Source of the DNA: Bradyrhizobium ottawaense
GTDB lineage: Bacteria; Pseudomonadota; Alphaproteobacteria; Rhizobiales; Xanthobacteraceae
Length of the DNA: 64,000 nucleotides
Direction of reading: 5' to 3'
Assembly (NCBI RefSeq): GCF_900099825.1
Contig: NZ_LT629693.1
Coordinates: forward strand, 7,885,001 to 7,949,000
In this document: positions 38,093 through 46,650 of the stretch, piece by piece
Numbering within the stretch: the stretch's first letter is position 1
Layout of the letters: every line of letters begins with the position of its first letter
Translations under genes and position numbers: made by a program
The notes under the pieces: model-generated
Databases searched by the model: none
Seen by the model: the letters and a program-made list of their open reading frames with translations, nothing else
Told to the model about the DNA's origin: nothing

Positions 38093-38344
38093 ATGCACCC
38101 AACAGGTGCAAAACAGGTGAGCTTCCTGAATAAAGACACGCAGTTCCAAAAAGGCAAGTCCGGCAACCCGAATGGGCGGCCTAAGGGCGAGACTATCAAG
38201 TCAATTCTCAAGCGCCTGCTGGCAACAAACCTGAAGAATGAGCCTGACTTCCTGCTGGACGGGGAGCCGTCCTTCGTGCTGACGTTGAATTTCGGGATAT
38301 TACCTCGGACGGGCTACTCCAGCAGAGTTCTTTTAAAGGTCTGA
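38093..38344 (+). CDS. DUF5681 protein, probably truncated
   Basis: The N-terminal FQKGKSGNPNGRPKG is the signature of DUF5681, found in phage or mobile-element genes next to terminase-type genes. The 83-residue product is shorter than usual, and the last 30 residues (FVLTLNFGILPRTGYSS) do not look like the family. ATG 38093 was chosen; GTG 38084 and GTG 38117 are possible. Probably a left-over of a mobile element. Confidence 0.55.
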   Translation: MHPTGAKQVSFLNKDTQFQKGKSGNPNGRPKGETIKSILKRLLATNLKNEPDFLLDGEPSFVLTLNFGILPRTGYSSRVLLKV

Positions 38345-38361
38345 CGAAAAAGTAGGCGGAC

Positions 38362-38598
38362 TTACCGTTTGGTCTTAAGTTTGTTCAGCTTTGCCAATAT
38401 TGCTTTGTGTTTACTCTGACTGTCCGCCAGCGTGCCCAAGACGATCTGCATATTGCGCTCCGCACCCCTCTTTTCGACGGGAGACCTCGGATTGTCCGCA
38501 AGTTTCTTGAAACGGTCGTAGCGCTTCCTGGCTTCGCCTAAGAGCTTCTCGTTTTGGACTTCGAGTTTTTTTATGATTACGTCGATATCGCTCGCCAT
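38362..38598 (-). CDS. Small coiled-coil protein behind gajB
   Basis: The 78-residue protein is almost entirely charged helix (DVIIKKLEVQNEKLLGEARKR, SQSKHKAILAKLNKLKTKR) and likely forms a coiled coil. GGAGAACTACC precedes ATG 38598. It starts 84 bp after the gajB stop on the same strand and could be a third gene of that unit. It resembles no Gabija protein I know; it may simply be a separate small gene. Confidence 0.5.
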   Translation of the reverse strand: MASDIDVIIKKLEVQNEKLLGEARKRYDRFKKLADNPRSPVEKRGAERNMQIVLGTLADSQSKHKAILAKLNKLKTKR

Positions 38599-38682
38599 GG
38601 TAGTTCTCCGGAAAAGAGGAAATGAAGGCTTCGTCCCCGACGTAAAAGGCTAATCCTTCGCCCAGGGCCAGCCGTACACAAT

Positions 38683-40107
38683 TCACCATTTTGGGCTGAG
38701 CGACGAATTGCGTCCACAAACGACGAGTTGTTTGGACCCGCGCGTCATGGCGACGTACAGGTTTCGGGCATTTAAGCTGTCGGCATCGAGAATTACTGCG
38801 ACCTCCGCTTCAAGGCCTTTGAGCAACAACGTGCTGCCGACGGCGCGACGTGGTAACGAGCGACCGACGAAGCGACCTTGTTCGCGAATTCGAACGGCGG
38901 CATCATAAAACTCGATTACGTCCGGCCCACAGCACAGTTCCAACGCGCGGAAACAGGAGCGCAGCACCGCGGGTCTATATACCCGCACTCCGGCTTCCTT
39001 GTTAATCTCCACCAGAAGGTCCAGGACATTTCGATGACTGCGGTCGTTCTGAAAAGCGACAGCCGAGCGTTCGACCGCACTTGGTTCTTTTCGACCGGAC
39101 CCGCGCGTGACGACTTCAACGCGCTTCACAAGGTCAGCGGCTCCGACGTTCGTCATGATCTTTTCGGCAAATTCGGCAATTGTCCGTAAGGCGCGAGGTG
39201 CCGCCAAATCCAATTGACCTGCGAATGTCACCAAATCGCGCAAATCCACGGCCTCCACGGTTACCGCGCCCGGAGTCTCACTAGCATATTTTTGTTGGCT
39301 AGCTGGGCTAGTGCTTTCGCCGATAATCAATACGGAGCCGGTGCCGGACGGCGCCTTCACGCGTCCGGCCTTCAAGAGCTTTGCGTAGTCGTTCTGACTG
39401 CCATCGAGCTTGGTCCAGACCACAGCGGCGGGAGCGGTGGTCAGATCTATGGGCTCTTTAGCGAGGAGCCGCTTTCTTGCCTCTAGCAGCCAGTACCCGA
39501 GCTCATCTGCACCCGCATTGGCCCATCGCCAGGGATGTGCGAGCTCACCAGCGACCGAGAAGTGACTGCAAACATCATCGTCCCAACTGGCAAGAGGGTC
39601 ATCACCGAATCCAAAAATAGCCTGGACCGGATCGCCGACAACACACGTCGGCAAGATCGCGGAGGCGTGGCAAATGATAGCGTGCTGCCTTGTTGAGCAA
39701 TCTTGATATTCATCAACGAGCAACCGCGAATAGCTCGCGGCAATGACGTCGTTAATATGCCCCGCTTGCAAGAGGGCGGAAGCAGCGTCTCGGATGGCGC
39801 GGTAATTGGGACGACCTCCTTCAATGATGTTGGGGTCGTGCCCGGCTCGGGCAGGAAAGGTCGAAATCAGACGTATGGCCCATCCGTCGATCGTGGAGAT
39901 GCGATAGGCGGAGCCAACGACGTTTGCCTTATCGAGGCGATCGCGCAAGGCAGCTACGCCAGAGTTTGTATGCGTCAGGACAAGGATTGGCCGTGGGGAT
40001 GTGTGTTCTTGCAGGGCTCGTGCGATGAGCTGGGTCTTACCGCAACCGGCAGGGGCGATAACCAACCCTCGTTCTACATCGAGGAGATTTGGGTCAGGCG
40101 TTGCCAT
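38683..40107 (-). CDS. gajB: Gabija protein GajB (UvrD-like helicase)
   Basis: The 474-residue superfamily 1 helicase has Walker A APAGCGKT (18-25), motif II DEYQD (132-136), GDPVQAIFGF, and the C-terminal YVAMTRGSKQLVV. Its length equals that of GajB (about 490 residues). In Gabija it works with GajA to sense phage DNA and nucleotide loss. ATG 40107 overlaps the gajA stop by 14 bp, so the two are co-translated. All helicase motifs are present. Confidence 0.87.
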   Translation of the reverse strand: MATPDPNLLDVERGLVIAPAGCGKTQLIARALQEHTSPRPILVLTHTNSGVAALRDRLDKANVVGSAYRISTIDGWAIRLISTFPARAGHDPNIIEGGRPNYRAIRDAASALLQAGHINDVIAASYSRLLVDEYQDCSTRQHAIICHASAILPTCVVGDPVQAIFGFGDDPLASWDDDVCSHFSVAGELAHPWRWANAGADELGYWLLEARKRLLAKEPIDLTTAPAAVVWTKLDGSQNDYAKLLKAGRVKAPSGTGSVLIIGESTSPASQQKYASETPGAVTVEAVDLRDLVTFAGQLDLAAPRALRTIAEFAEKIMTNVGAADLVKRVEVVTRGSGRKEPSAVERSAVAFQNDRSHRNVLDLLVEINKEAGVRVYRPAVLRSCFRALELCCGPDVIEFYDAAVRIREQGRFVGRSLPRRAVGSTLLLKGLEAEVAVILDADSLNARNLYVAMTRGSKQLVVCGRNSSLSPKW

Positions 40108-41812
40108 CCGCCGCCCATTCAAAAATAGCGGTGATCTTGTCGGAAAATTCATCGTCAGCTTCGGTGAGATCGGGACCAATAACATCGCGCGCGACAGTCT
40201 CCATCGCGCCTATGTTTTTGAACCAACCGGCTCCGCTTTTAGCTGCCGTGGCAAGGATCACGCAGCTCTCGTAGGAGATGCCGGTGCCCAATTCCTCTCG
40301 CATGCCATTCAAGTTTTTTGCGTTAGCCGAGGCAGATTTTATATGATCGTTGATAAGTGCTTCTTCCTTAAGCTCGACAGCTGTTTCCAAGAGGCCACGG
40401 GTACCGGAGTTTGATAGGCATTTGAACAGTTCGTCTTCGAGCGCGCTTCCTGGTGCCCATGCGAAGATTTGTCCGCCACCATCGGTAAACCTCTTTTCGG
40501 CCCGCGCCGATATCTGCCTGTCGCTGTCGCGGAGGACGGCAGTTCTGTAACCCAGCGAGAGAAAGGCGTTGGCGCGTTTGAAGGTGTTCGTGCCGCCTCC
40601 ATCAACAAGGCTGACGCCGAGTGCCGTGATCGCCGTTTTGCTCTGCGCGATTCTGTGTTGATCCAGTCCACGCAGAAGGCCAATTTCGGTTGCCCCTTCA
40701 CAGACTATGATGGTTGGCGCGAGCAGGGCGTCCGGCGACAGCCTTATTGTCCCTTGAATGTCGTCGGCGGTCCCGACCACAGTTGCTCGATGTTCCTCGC
40801 CAACCTTGCGGAGTACGTAGAGTTGGCTACCAGATAGCTCTCGCACGGCGACAGGGGAATGTGTCGTGATGAAGGCCTGTAGTGGAGGCGTGCGTTCCTT
40901 GGCGCCAAGGGCATCGATAAGGCGAATGATGCGGTGGGGTTCAAGACCGTATTCGAGCTCATCGACGATTGCGACCGAGGCGTTCTTGGAGGCGCGTCGT
41001 TGAAGGCCAGCGATCAATAGGCGCGAAGAGCCGAGGCCCAAGCCTTTAAGCGGGACTCCGTTTTGGTCATGGAGCGAAATCGTCCCTCCGCTGATCGAAA
41101 CGGAGTGAGCGTCGAGGAGAGCTTTGACTTCATTGCCTATGGGGATGCCGAGTTCGTTAGCAGTCTCGGCAACAACTTGCAACGCGTCCGATAGCTCCTC
41201 TTTTGCTCGCTCACCAAACGTATTCCGCATTTCTCGCGCCGCCGCTATGAGCGCGGTCGAAGTGTCGGCTCGCTCTTCTGAGATACGATTGAGAATGGAG
41301 CCACGTCGCCAGCTAAGGTGATTTTCTGAGAATGTGCCTAGTCTCGTGGGTGCAATACGTTGCCGGTCTGTCCAGTTGAGATTTCTAAACTGACCTTTTG
41401 CGCTGGAACGCTCTGAAACTAAACCCCATTGTGGTTCAAGGTCACTTCCTATCGTCAGAGCAAGCTTCAGGACCGTTTCGAGCCCAACTTCCGGTTCCTC
41501 AGTAACGTCGCCGGTTAGTTCATCAAACCCACTGAGATAGGAGCCGTAGGTCTCGACGTTCTTTAGCGCGTCGTCAAGCGCGCCAAGCGTTACAGCAATG
41601 TTGATGGGGTTTGCGACGTCCATGAGATGGAAATCAGTATCGTTGATTTGCAGATTGCGTCGAGCGCCGAGGCAGTAGTCAATCGCGTCGAGGATGCTGG
41701 ACTTTCCGGTATCGCCAGGACCGATGATGCAATTCACCCCCGGTGAAGGTTCCCAGCTAAACTTCTTCAGGCATCGAAAGTTCGCGATCTCGATTTTCCT
41801 GATGATCGGCAT
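40094..41812 (-). CDS. gajA: Gabija protein GajA (OLD-family ATPase/TOPRIM nuclease)
   Basis: The 572-residue protein has an ABC-type ATPase part with Walker A GPGDTGKSS (31-39) and ITTHSPVAV after the signature region (LKGLGLGSSR), and a C-terminal TOPRIM domain with VCEGATEIG, LVDGGGTNT and RDSDRQ. This pairing with a UvrD helicase gene is the definition of Gabija; GajA is a DNA-nicking endonuclease held back by nucleotides. ATG 41812 (MPIIRKIEIANFRCL) follows AGGACCACCTCA; an in-frame start at 41869 is weaker. Confidence 0.88.
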   Translation of the reverse strand: MPIIRKIEIANFRCLKKFSWEPSPGVNCIIGPGDTGKSSILDAIDYCLGARRNLQINDTDFHLMDVANPINIAVTLGALDDALKNVETYGSYLSGFDELTGDVTEEPEVGLETVLKLALTIGSDLEPQWGLVSERSSAKGQFRNLNWTDRQRIAPTRLGTFSENHLSWRRGSILNRISEERADTSTALIAAAREMRNTFGERAKEELSDALQVVAETANELGIPIGNEVKALLDAHSVSISGGTISLHDQNGVPLKGLGLGSSRLLIAGLQRRASKNASVAIVDELEYGLEPHRIIRLIDALGAKERTPPLQAFITTHSPVAVRELSGSQLYVLRKVGEEHRATVVGTADDIQGTIRLSPDALLAPTIIVCEGATEIGLLRGLDQHRIAQSKTAITALGVSLVDGGGTNTFKRANAFLSLGYRTAVLRDSDRQISARAEKRFTDGGGQIFAWAPGSALEDELFKCLSNSGTRGLLETAVELKEEALINDHIKSASANAKNLNGMREELGTGISYESCVILATAAKSGAGWFKNIGAMETVARDVIGPDLTEADDEFSDKITAIFEWAADGNA

Positions 41813-41981
41813 TGAGGTGGTCCTGACGGGAAGGAAGTGACGCCCCATACGGCCTAGAAGCCGTACCAAGGGAGAGCCCCCAAAGGTTGTTTAGCAGGAC
41901 ATTACACTATGGTTGTAGAGTCAATTCTTGGCTGAGAATACGGGCGCTTTTTGTTTGGGTCGCCATTATCGGTTGAGGAGC
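41813..41981. other. Upstream region of gajA
   Basis: No gene seen. It should hold the promoter for gajA-gajB on the minus strand. Confidence 0.4.
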
Positions 41982-42090
41982 GCACTCACCGACCGCGCGA
42001 TGCAACGTGGACGACGTCGTGGATGAAACACACGAATCGCCGAATTTCAAAGCGAGATCAATAGCGCTTGGCGGAAAGTACGTCCGCCGT
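41982..42090 (+). repeat. Left copy of a diverged direct repeat flanking the RT/DISARM cassette
   Basis: This segment matches 56453-56557 over about 105 bp at roughly 80 percent identity with one small indel. The similarity is also seen after translation (NVDDVVDETHES against NVDGAVGETHES, then NFKARSIALGG against NYKARSVTLGG), so both copies come from one coding sequence. The left copy continues in frame to 42255 (YVRRWRPARLDWLRKLNGNISGVMEA); I do not recognise this protein. Confidence 0.75.
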
Positions 42091-42255
42091 TGGCGTCCAG
42101 CGCGTTTAGATTGGCTGAGGAAGCTGAATGGAAATATTAGTGGGGTGATGGAGGCCGTGTTTCTTACAGCGGCCCTAAGCAAGGCGGAAGCCGGGCGATT
42201 GTTCGGACGATGCGAACTCGCGTCTCTGAGCTACCTCGTCTTGAGAGACCCTTAA
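42007..42255 (+). pseudogene. Fragment of an unknown gene containing the left repeat
   Basis: An open frame of 82 codons (MDDVVDETHES... through KYVRRWRPARLDWLRKLNG and ISGVMEAVFLTAAL). A comparable but shorter, stop-containing version lies at 56469-56550, which argues that it was a real gene whose pieces now flank the cassette. Upstream, the left copy appears frameshifted relative to the right one (extra bases at about 41,997-42,001). Function unknown. Confidence 0.4.
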
Positions 42256-43256
42256 GGGAGACCAAGGCTAGTTCGTAGACGCTTTTCCTGCTCTGGATTT
42301 ATAGACCGAATGTAATCGCCGAACAGCTTCTCGTAGAGATGTAATTTGTGCTCCGCGTCTTCACCCTTTACGAAGCTCGCCGCCTGTTCGAGAAATTTCC
42401 ACATTCGCTCGTCGGTAAAACGTAGCGTTCGGTGAGACATTCGAAGGTTGAAAATGTCTACTTCAGCTCTGGCTGTCTGAGTCTTCGTAGGATTGATCGC
42501 AAAGTGCGACCTACGCAAAAGCGCTATCGCTTGCGAATGTTCGTCTGCGAGCGTTTCAAAATCATTTGAAGAAAAAATGATATCGTCGCTGTAGACGGTA
42601 ACTTTTGATTCGAAGCGGTTGCCAGTCAAGGCTGATCCGAATAGCGATTTCTCCAATACTAGGGTCGCGAGCAGAGAAGATTGTCTAAATCCACGCGGCA
42701 ATGTGCACTTATCGCCTTGGCGTATTGTGCTTTCGCCTGCAATCTTGAACGCCGATGAACGTGCCAAGCCGATAGCTTCAAGTGCGCGGCAAACCTTTGT
42801 GCGGGTGACGTGATCGAAGAATCCCTTCAGGTCGATAACTGCGAAGCATTTGTTGACAAGATGTGGTCGAAGAGCCGCTACGTGAGCCCGCTTGGCGAAG
42901 GCGGTGAATGCCGCGTTCGGCTGCCAATGACTGAAGACGCGCTCCTTAAGTAGTCGCCATTCCTCTTCGCCGTCATAGGCAGCGCGGCCACCCTCTGAAA
43001 AAGTACGCCATCCGGCATAGGACTTCGTGAGGACAAAGTATCGGGTTCCGTCTTTGAGAAATGACCGAGCGACGTTTCGCATGTTTTCAAGAAAGATGAC
43101 AATTGGGGCGAGGTGAAACCTGCCCCAACGCCATTTGGCAGGTATGGCCGTGAAGCCACGAGGAATGCGCCTAAGCGCGCCCTTGCGCAAGGGACCGTCT
43201 CTTTCGCTTGAGAAGGAAGATTTGTCAACGCGGGCCGTATTTTCCTCGTCCCACAT
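42252..43256 (-). CDS. Reverse transcriptase of uncertain defence-type class
   Basis: The 334-residue protein has the RT palm motifs: FAVIDLKGFFDHV (D142), LPRGFRQSSLLATL (186-199), VTVYSDDIIFSS (222-225, with YSDD instead of YADD) and INPTKTQ after it. It has no maturase or endonuclease part. The retron NAxxH motif is not canonical here (ALRPHLVNK at the place) and I see no VTG thumb motif. An in-frame TAA lies directly before ATG 43256, fixing the start, and no ribosome binding site is seen. It diverges from drmD, 230 bp away. An unknown-group or defence-associated RT is the best reading. Confidence 0.82.
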   Translation of the reverse strand: MWDEENTARVDKSSFSSERDGPLRKGALRRIPRGFTAIPAKWRWGRFHLAPIVIFLENMRNVARSFLKDGTRYFVLTKSYAGWRTFSEGGRAAYDGEEEWRLLKERVFSHWQPNAAFTAFAKRAHVAALRPHLVNKCFAVIDLKGFFDHVTRTKVCRALEAIGLARSSAFKIAGESTIRQGDKCTLPRGFRQSSLLATLVLEKSLFGSALTGNRFESKVTVYSDDIIFSSNDFETLADEHSQAIALLRRSHFAINPTKTQTARAEVDIFNLRMSHRTLRFTDERMWKFLEQAASFVKGEDAEHKLHLYEKLFGDYIRSINPEQEKRLRTSLGLP

Positions 43257-43486
43257 TTAACGGGATAACTCGCTGAACAAGCGCGGAAGGGGACGATGGC
43301 CATGACCTGCGAATTGGTTGGCGTATCCAAAGAAATCGGTGGAACGTTGCTCGCCCCTTTTTTAACACCTACCAATTTGGGATAGTTGTTGACGATAATC
43401 GCGCGATGCCCGGTTGACCTTGGGAGCGGATGGCCCGACTATCTTTATGATTGAAACGTCAAATTAGACACGCTTAGGAAGAGAAA
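43257..43486. other. Divergent promoter region between RT and drmD
   Basis: The 230 bp have no gene. AGGAAGAG at the right end is the ribosome binding site of drmD. A T-rich run (CCCCTTTTTTAACACC) near 43,355 could end or start a small RNA. Structured RNA cannot be confirmed by eye. Confidence 0.4.
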
Positions 43487-46400
43487 ATGGGGTCCGTACC
43501 GCAACGCGGTGATTTCGTCCGCGTGCGTTCCCGTCGTTGGCTTGTCGAGGATGAGCGCCCAATTGATGGACTGAAAACCCTTCGTTTGGCATGTGTAGAC
43601 GACGACGCCCAAGGCGAAATAGCCGAAGTCTTGTGGGACGCCGAGATTGACGGCTCAGTTCTTGGGGATGAAGGCTGGGCCAGCGTTGCCAACCTGGGAA
43701 CCGACGACCCCAGCGTCTTTTCGGCCTATTTCCGCACGCTCCGTTGGAACACCGCCACGGCTGCCGATCGTGACCTGTTTCAGGCTCCATTTCGCGCAGG
43801 TATCCATCAAGACACCTATCAGCTGCTTCCCCTGCGGAAGGCCCTTCGTCTGCCTCGCGTCAACCTCCTGATCGCCGACGATGTCGGCGCAGGAAAGACG
43901 GTCGAGGCGGGGTTGGTGTTGCGCGAGATGCTCCTTCGCCGGCGGATTGACTTTGTCCTGGTGGCAGCGCCGGCAGGCATGGTCCGCCAGTGGCAGGAGG
44001 AATTGGACGCGAAGTTCGGCCTATCCTTCACCATCGTCGATCGTGAGTATTTGGCTTCGCTTCGTCGGGAAAGGGGTTATAGCGCGAGCCCATGGGCATC
44101 GGGTTCGCGCTTTATCATTTCGCATTCGCTGCTGGCTGATGAGACCTACGTCGGCGGTCTTTGTGATCTTCTCGGAAATTTCCGGCCTCGCGCGCTTCTA
44201 ATCCTGGATGAAGCACATCACGCAGCACCAGCGAGCGGCTCGCGCTACGCGATAGACAGCCAATTCACGCGCGCCGTGCGCGGGCTGGCCGAGCGCTTCG
44301 AGCACCGTCTCTTCCTGTCGGCCACCCCACACAACGGTCACTCTAATTCGTTTTCGGCGCTGCTGGAAATCCTCGATCCCCAGCGGTTCACACGCGGTGT
44401 CCCGGTGAAGCCCCGCGATCTCGACCCCGTTATGGTGCGGCGCCTGAAATCCGATCTGCGATATTTCGGCGAAACGTTTCCTGAGCGGAGGGTGGAGCCC
44501 ATCCGCATTTCAGGGCTGCCGAGCAATACGCCGGAGCTCGTCCTCTCACAAATGCTCACGGCTTATGGGGAGGCTGTCCGTGCGCGGACGGCCAATCTGC
44601 CGCCGAAAGAGGCGGGCTATATTCGCCTCACATTTGTCGGCCTTCAGCAACGGTTGCTTTCATCGATTGCGGCTTTCGCCAAAACCTTAGAGGTCCATCG
44701 CAAGGGGCTGCTGAAGTTGGATAAATTGGCCTCAATAGCTGCTGCGGAAGCATTCGTCCGGGGTGGCGCCGAGACCGAAGACGACCCCGAAGACGTCGAA
44801 ACCGGGGAAAAGCTGATCCAGGAGGAAGAAGACCAGGCTGCGGAAGCTGCGGGTGCCCTTGCGGCCGGCGTTTCAGACCTGGCCATCATTGATCAGATGT
44901 TGGAAATCGCCCGTAAACACGCGCACGGGCCCGACGCCCGTATCGACAAGCTTGTGGAGTGGATTCGCGCGAACATGGCACCGGCGGGCCAATGGAATGA
45001 GCGCCGGCTGGTTCTCTTCACGGAATACGAGGACACACGCCGCTGGCTAGAAAAGCGGTTGGCCGAAGGTCTCGATGAACTGCACCCCGATGACCGGATC
45101 GCATCGTTCACTGGCTCTACACCAAGCGATCGCCGCGAGGAGTTGAAGCGCCGGTTCAATTCAGATCCCGCCAAGGATCCGCTTCGGATCCTGATCTGCA
45201 CCGACGCGGCAAGGGAGGGCATCAATCTCCAGATGCGCTGCTACGATCTCATTCACGTCGATCTACCCTGGAACCCGGCGCGACTGGAACAGCGCAACGG
45301 CCGGATCGATCGCAAGCTGCAACCCTCCAAAGAAGTATGGTGCCGCTATTTCGTGTACGAGCAACGCCCGGAGGATGTCGTGCTTCAGGCGCTTGTCAGA
45401 AAGACCGAGCGTATCCGCGACCAACTGGGTTCTGCCGGGCAGGTAATCGGCTTCAGGCTGTCGGAGCGCCTGGAGCGCGAGGGCATCTGGCGGGCGCAAA
45501 CTCTTGCACGTGAGATCGACGAGGAGGCGGAAGAAAGTCTCCAGACGACCGCTTTAGTCGAGATGGACGACGAAACATCGGCCCGTCGAGAACGGCAGGC
45601 CCGGGAGCTTGATGATCTCCACGATATCCTTGAGAAGTCGCGGGTAAAGGTGGGCGTGGACCCTAATCTGCTCCACGCGGTCGTCGCGAAAGCCATGTCG
45701 CGCGCTGGTACCTCTCTCGACGCGGTTCGGGTCAGTGACTTCAATGGCACTGCGCTCTACCAGCTCAATCCGTCGGACCCCGCGTTTGCCGGCGGCGGCT
45801 GGCCTGACGCCCTCGACGATCTGAGGGTTCGCCGCCGCAAGCGAAACGAACGGCTGAAGGACTGGCGCGCCACGGCACCTCTGCGTGCGATTTCGTTTCG
45901 GCCGGCGACCACCAAAGAGGGCGCGGATGCCGAGGGCGTGCTTCAGGTTCATCTTGAGCATCGGCTGGTGCGGCGGCTTTTGTCGCGGTTCCTTAGTCAG
46001 GGCTTCGCATCGGGCCTCGCCCGCGCCAGCGTTGTGATCGGGCCGGGCGCCCAGCCGCGCGTCGTTTTGCTCGGTCGGCTGGCGCTCTATGGGCCGGGCG
46101 CAGCGCGGCTGCACGAGGAGATCATCCTGGTGACAGCGGCCTGGACGGAGGCGGGGCGTGGCACAAAACCGTTGCGGCCATTCGGAACGGTGCGTGAAGA
46201 GGCCACCATCGATCAACTCGACAAGGCGTTCGCGAACCCTCGCGAGCCTTCGCGACCGATCGTCGAACGGATCCGGCGATGGGCTGCCCAGGATGCCGCC
46301 GACCTGGAGGCGGAATTACGCAGCCGCGCAGAAGCGCACAAGACCGAAGCCATCAAGGATCTGACCGCTCTCGGCGAGATAGAGGCCAAGTCGCTCCAGC

Positions 46401-46648
46401 GTCTGCTCGAAGACCAGCGCGCTCGGGTCTCCAAGGCCGACGCCGAGCCCGATGATGCACAGCTCTCCCTTTTTGTTGACGCCGAAGCCGAACAGCGGCG
46501 GCGGGACCGGCGCCACTGGAAGACCAAGCTTGAAAAGCTGACGGCGGACATCGCTCAGGAGCCGGATCGAGTGCGCCGCAGTTATTCCGTCGTGGCTGAT
46601 CGGTTAGAGACCATCGGCCTGGTCTACCTGTGGCCAGAAGGTAATTGA
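43487..46648 (+). CDS. drmD: DISARM class 1 SNF2-like helicase DrmD
   Basis: The 1053-residue protein has the SNF2-type helicase core: Walker A DDVGAGKTVEAG (131-142), motif II DEAHH (241-245), SATPHNG, and in the second RecA domain ILICTDAAREGINLQ with ERNGRIDR-like motif VI (LEQRNGRIDRK). The extended C-terminal third is helical and charged. DrmD, with the adenine methylase DrmMI, marks class 1 DISARM, which blocks incoming phage DNA. The order drmD-drmMI-drmA-drmB and tight spacing support this over a lone helicase. Confidence 0.87.
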   Translation: MGSVPQRGDFVRVRSRRWLVEDERPIDGLKTLRLACVDDDAQGEIAEVLWDAEIDGSVLGDEGWASVANLGTDDPSVFSAYFRTLRWNTATAADRDLFQAPFRAGIHQDTYQLLPLRKALRLPRVNLLIADDVGAGKTVEAGLVLREMLLRRRIDFVLVAAPAGMVRQWQEELDAKFGLSFTIVDREYLASLRRERGYSASPWASGSRFIISHSLLADETYVGGLCDLLGNFRPRALLILDEAHHAAPASGSRYAIDSQFTRAVRGLAERFEHRLFLSATPHNGHSNSFSALLEILDPQRFTRGVPVKPRDLDPVMVRRLKSDLRYFGETFPERRVEPIRISGLPSNTPELVLSQMLTAYGEAVRARTANLPPKEAGYIRLTFVGLQQRLLSSIAAFAKTLEVHRKGLLKLDKLASIAAAEAFVRGGAETEDDPEDVETGEKLIQEEEDQAAEAAGALAAGVSDLAIIDQMLEIARKHAHGPDARIDKLVEWIRANMAPAGQWNERRLVLFTEYEDTRRWLEKRLAEGLDELHPDDRIASFTGSTPSDRREELKRRFNSDPAKDPLRILICTDAAREGINLQMRCYDLIHVDLPWNPARLEQRNGRIDRKLQPSKEVWCRYFVYEQRPEDVVLQALVRKTERIRDQLGSAGQVIGFRLSERLEREGIWRAQTLAREIDEEAEESLQTTALVEMDDETSARRERQARELDDLHDILEKSRVKVGVDPNLLHAVVAKAMSRAGTSLDAVRVSDFNGTALYQLNPSDPAFAGGGWPDALDDLRVRRRKRNERLKDWRATAPLRAISFRPATTKEGADAEGVLQVHLEHRLVRRLLSRFLSQGFASGLARASVVIGPGAQPRVVLLGRLALYGPGAARLHEEIILVTAAWTEAGRGTKPLRPFGTVREEATIDQLDKAFANPREPSRPIVERIRRWAAQDAADLEAELRSRAEAHKTEAIKDLTALGEIEAKSLQRLLEDQRARVSKADAEPDDAQLSLFVDAEAEQRRRDRRHWKTKLEKLTADIAQEPDRVRRSYSVVADRLETIGLVYLWPEGN

Positions 46649-46650
46649 GC

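Noticed and set aside
42878..43375. Alternative minus-strand frame overlapping the start of the RT gene
   Set aside because: It has no recognisable similarity, and the RT frame with clear motifs occupies the same sequence.
42252..43486. Retron
   Set aside because: The RT lacks the canonical NAxxH and VTG motifs and no msr/msd-type inverted repeat was recognised; the group remains open.
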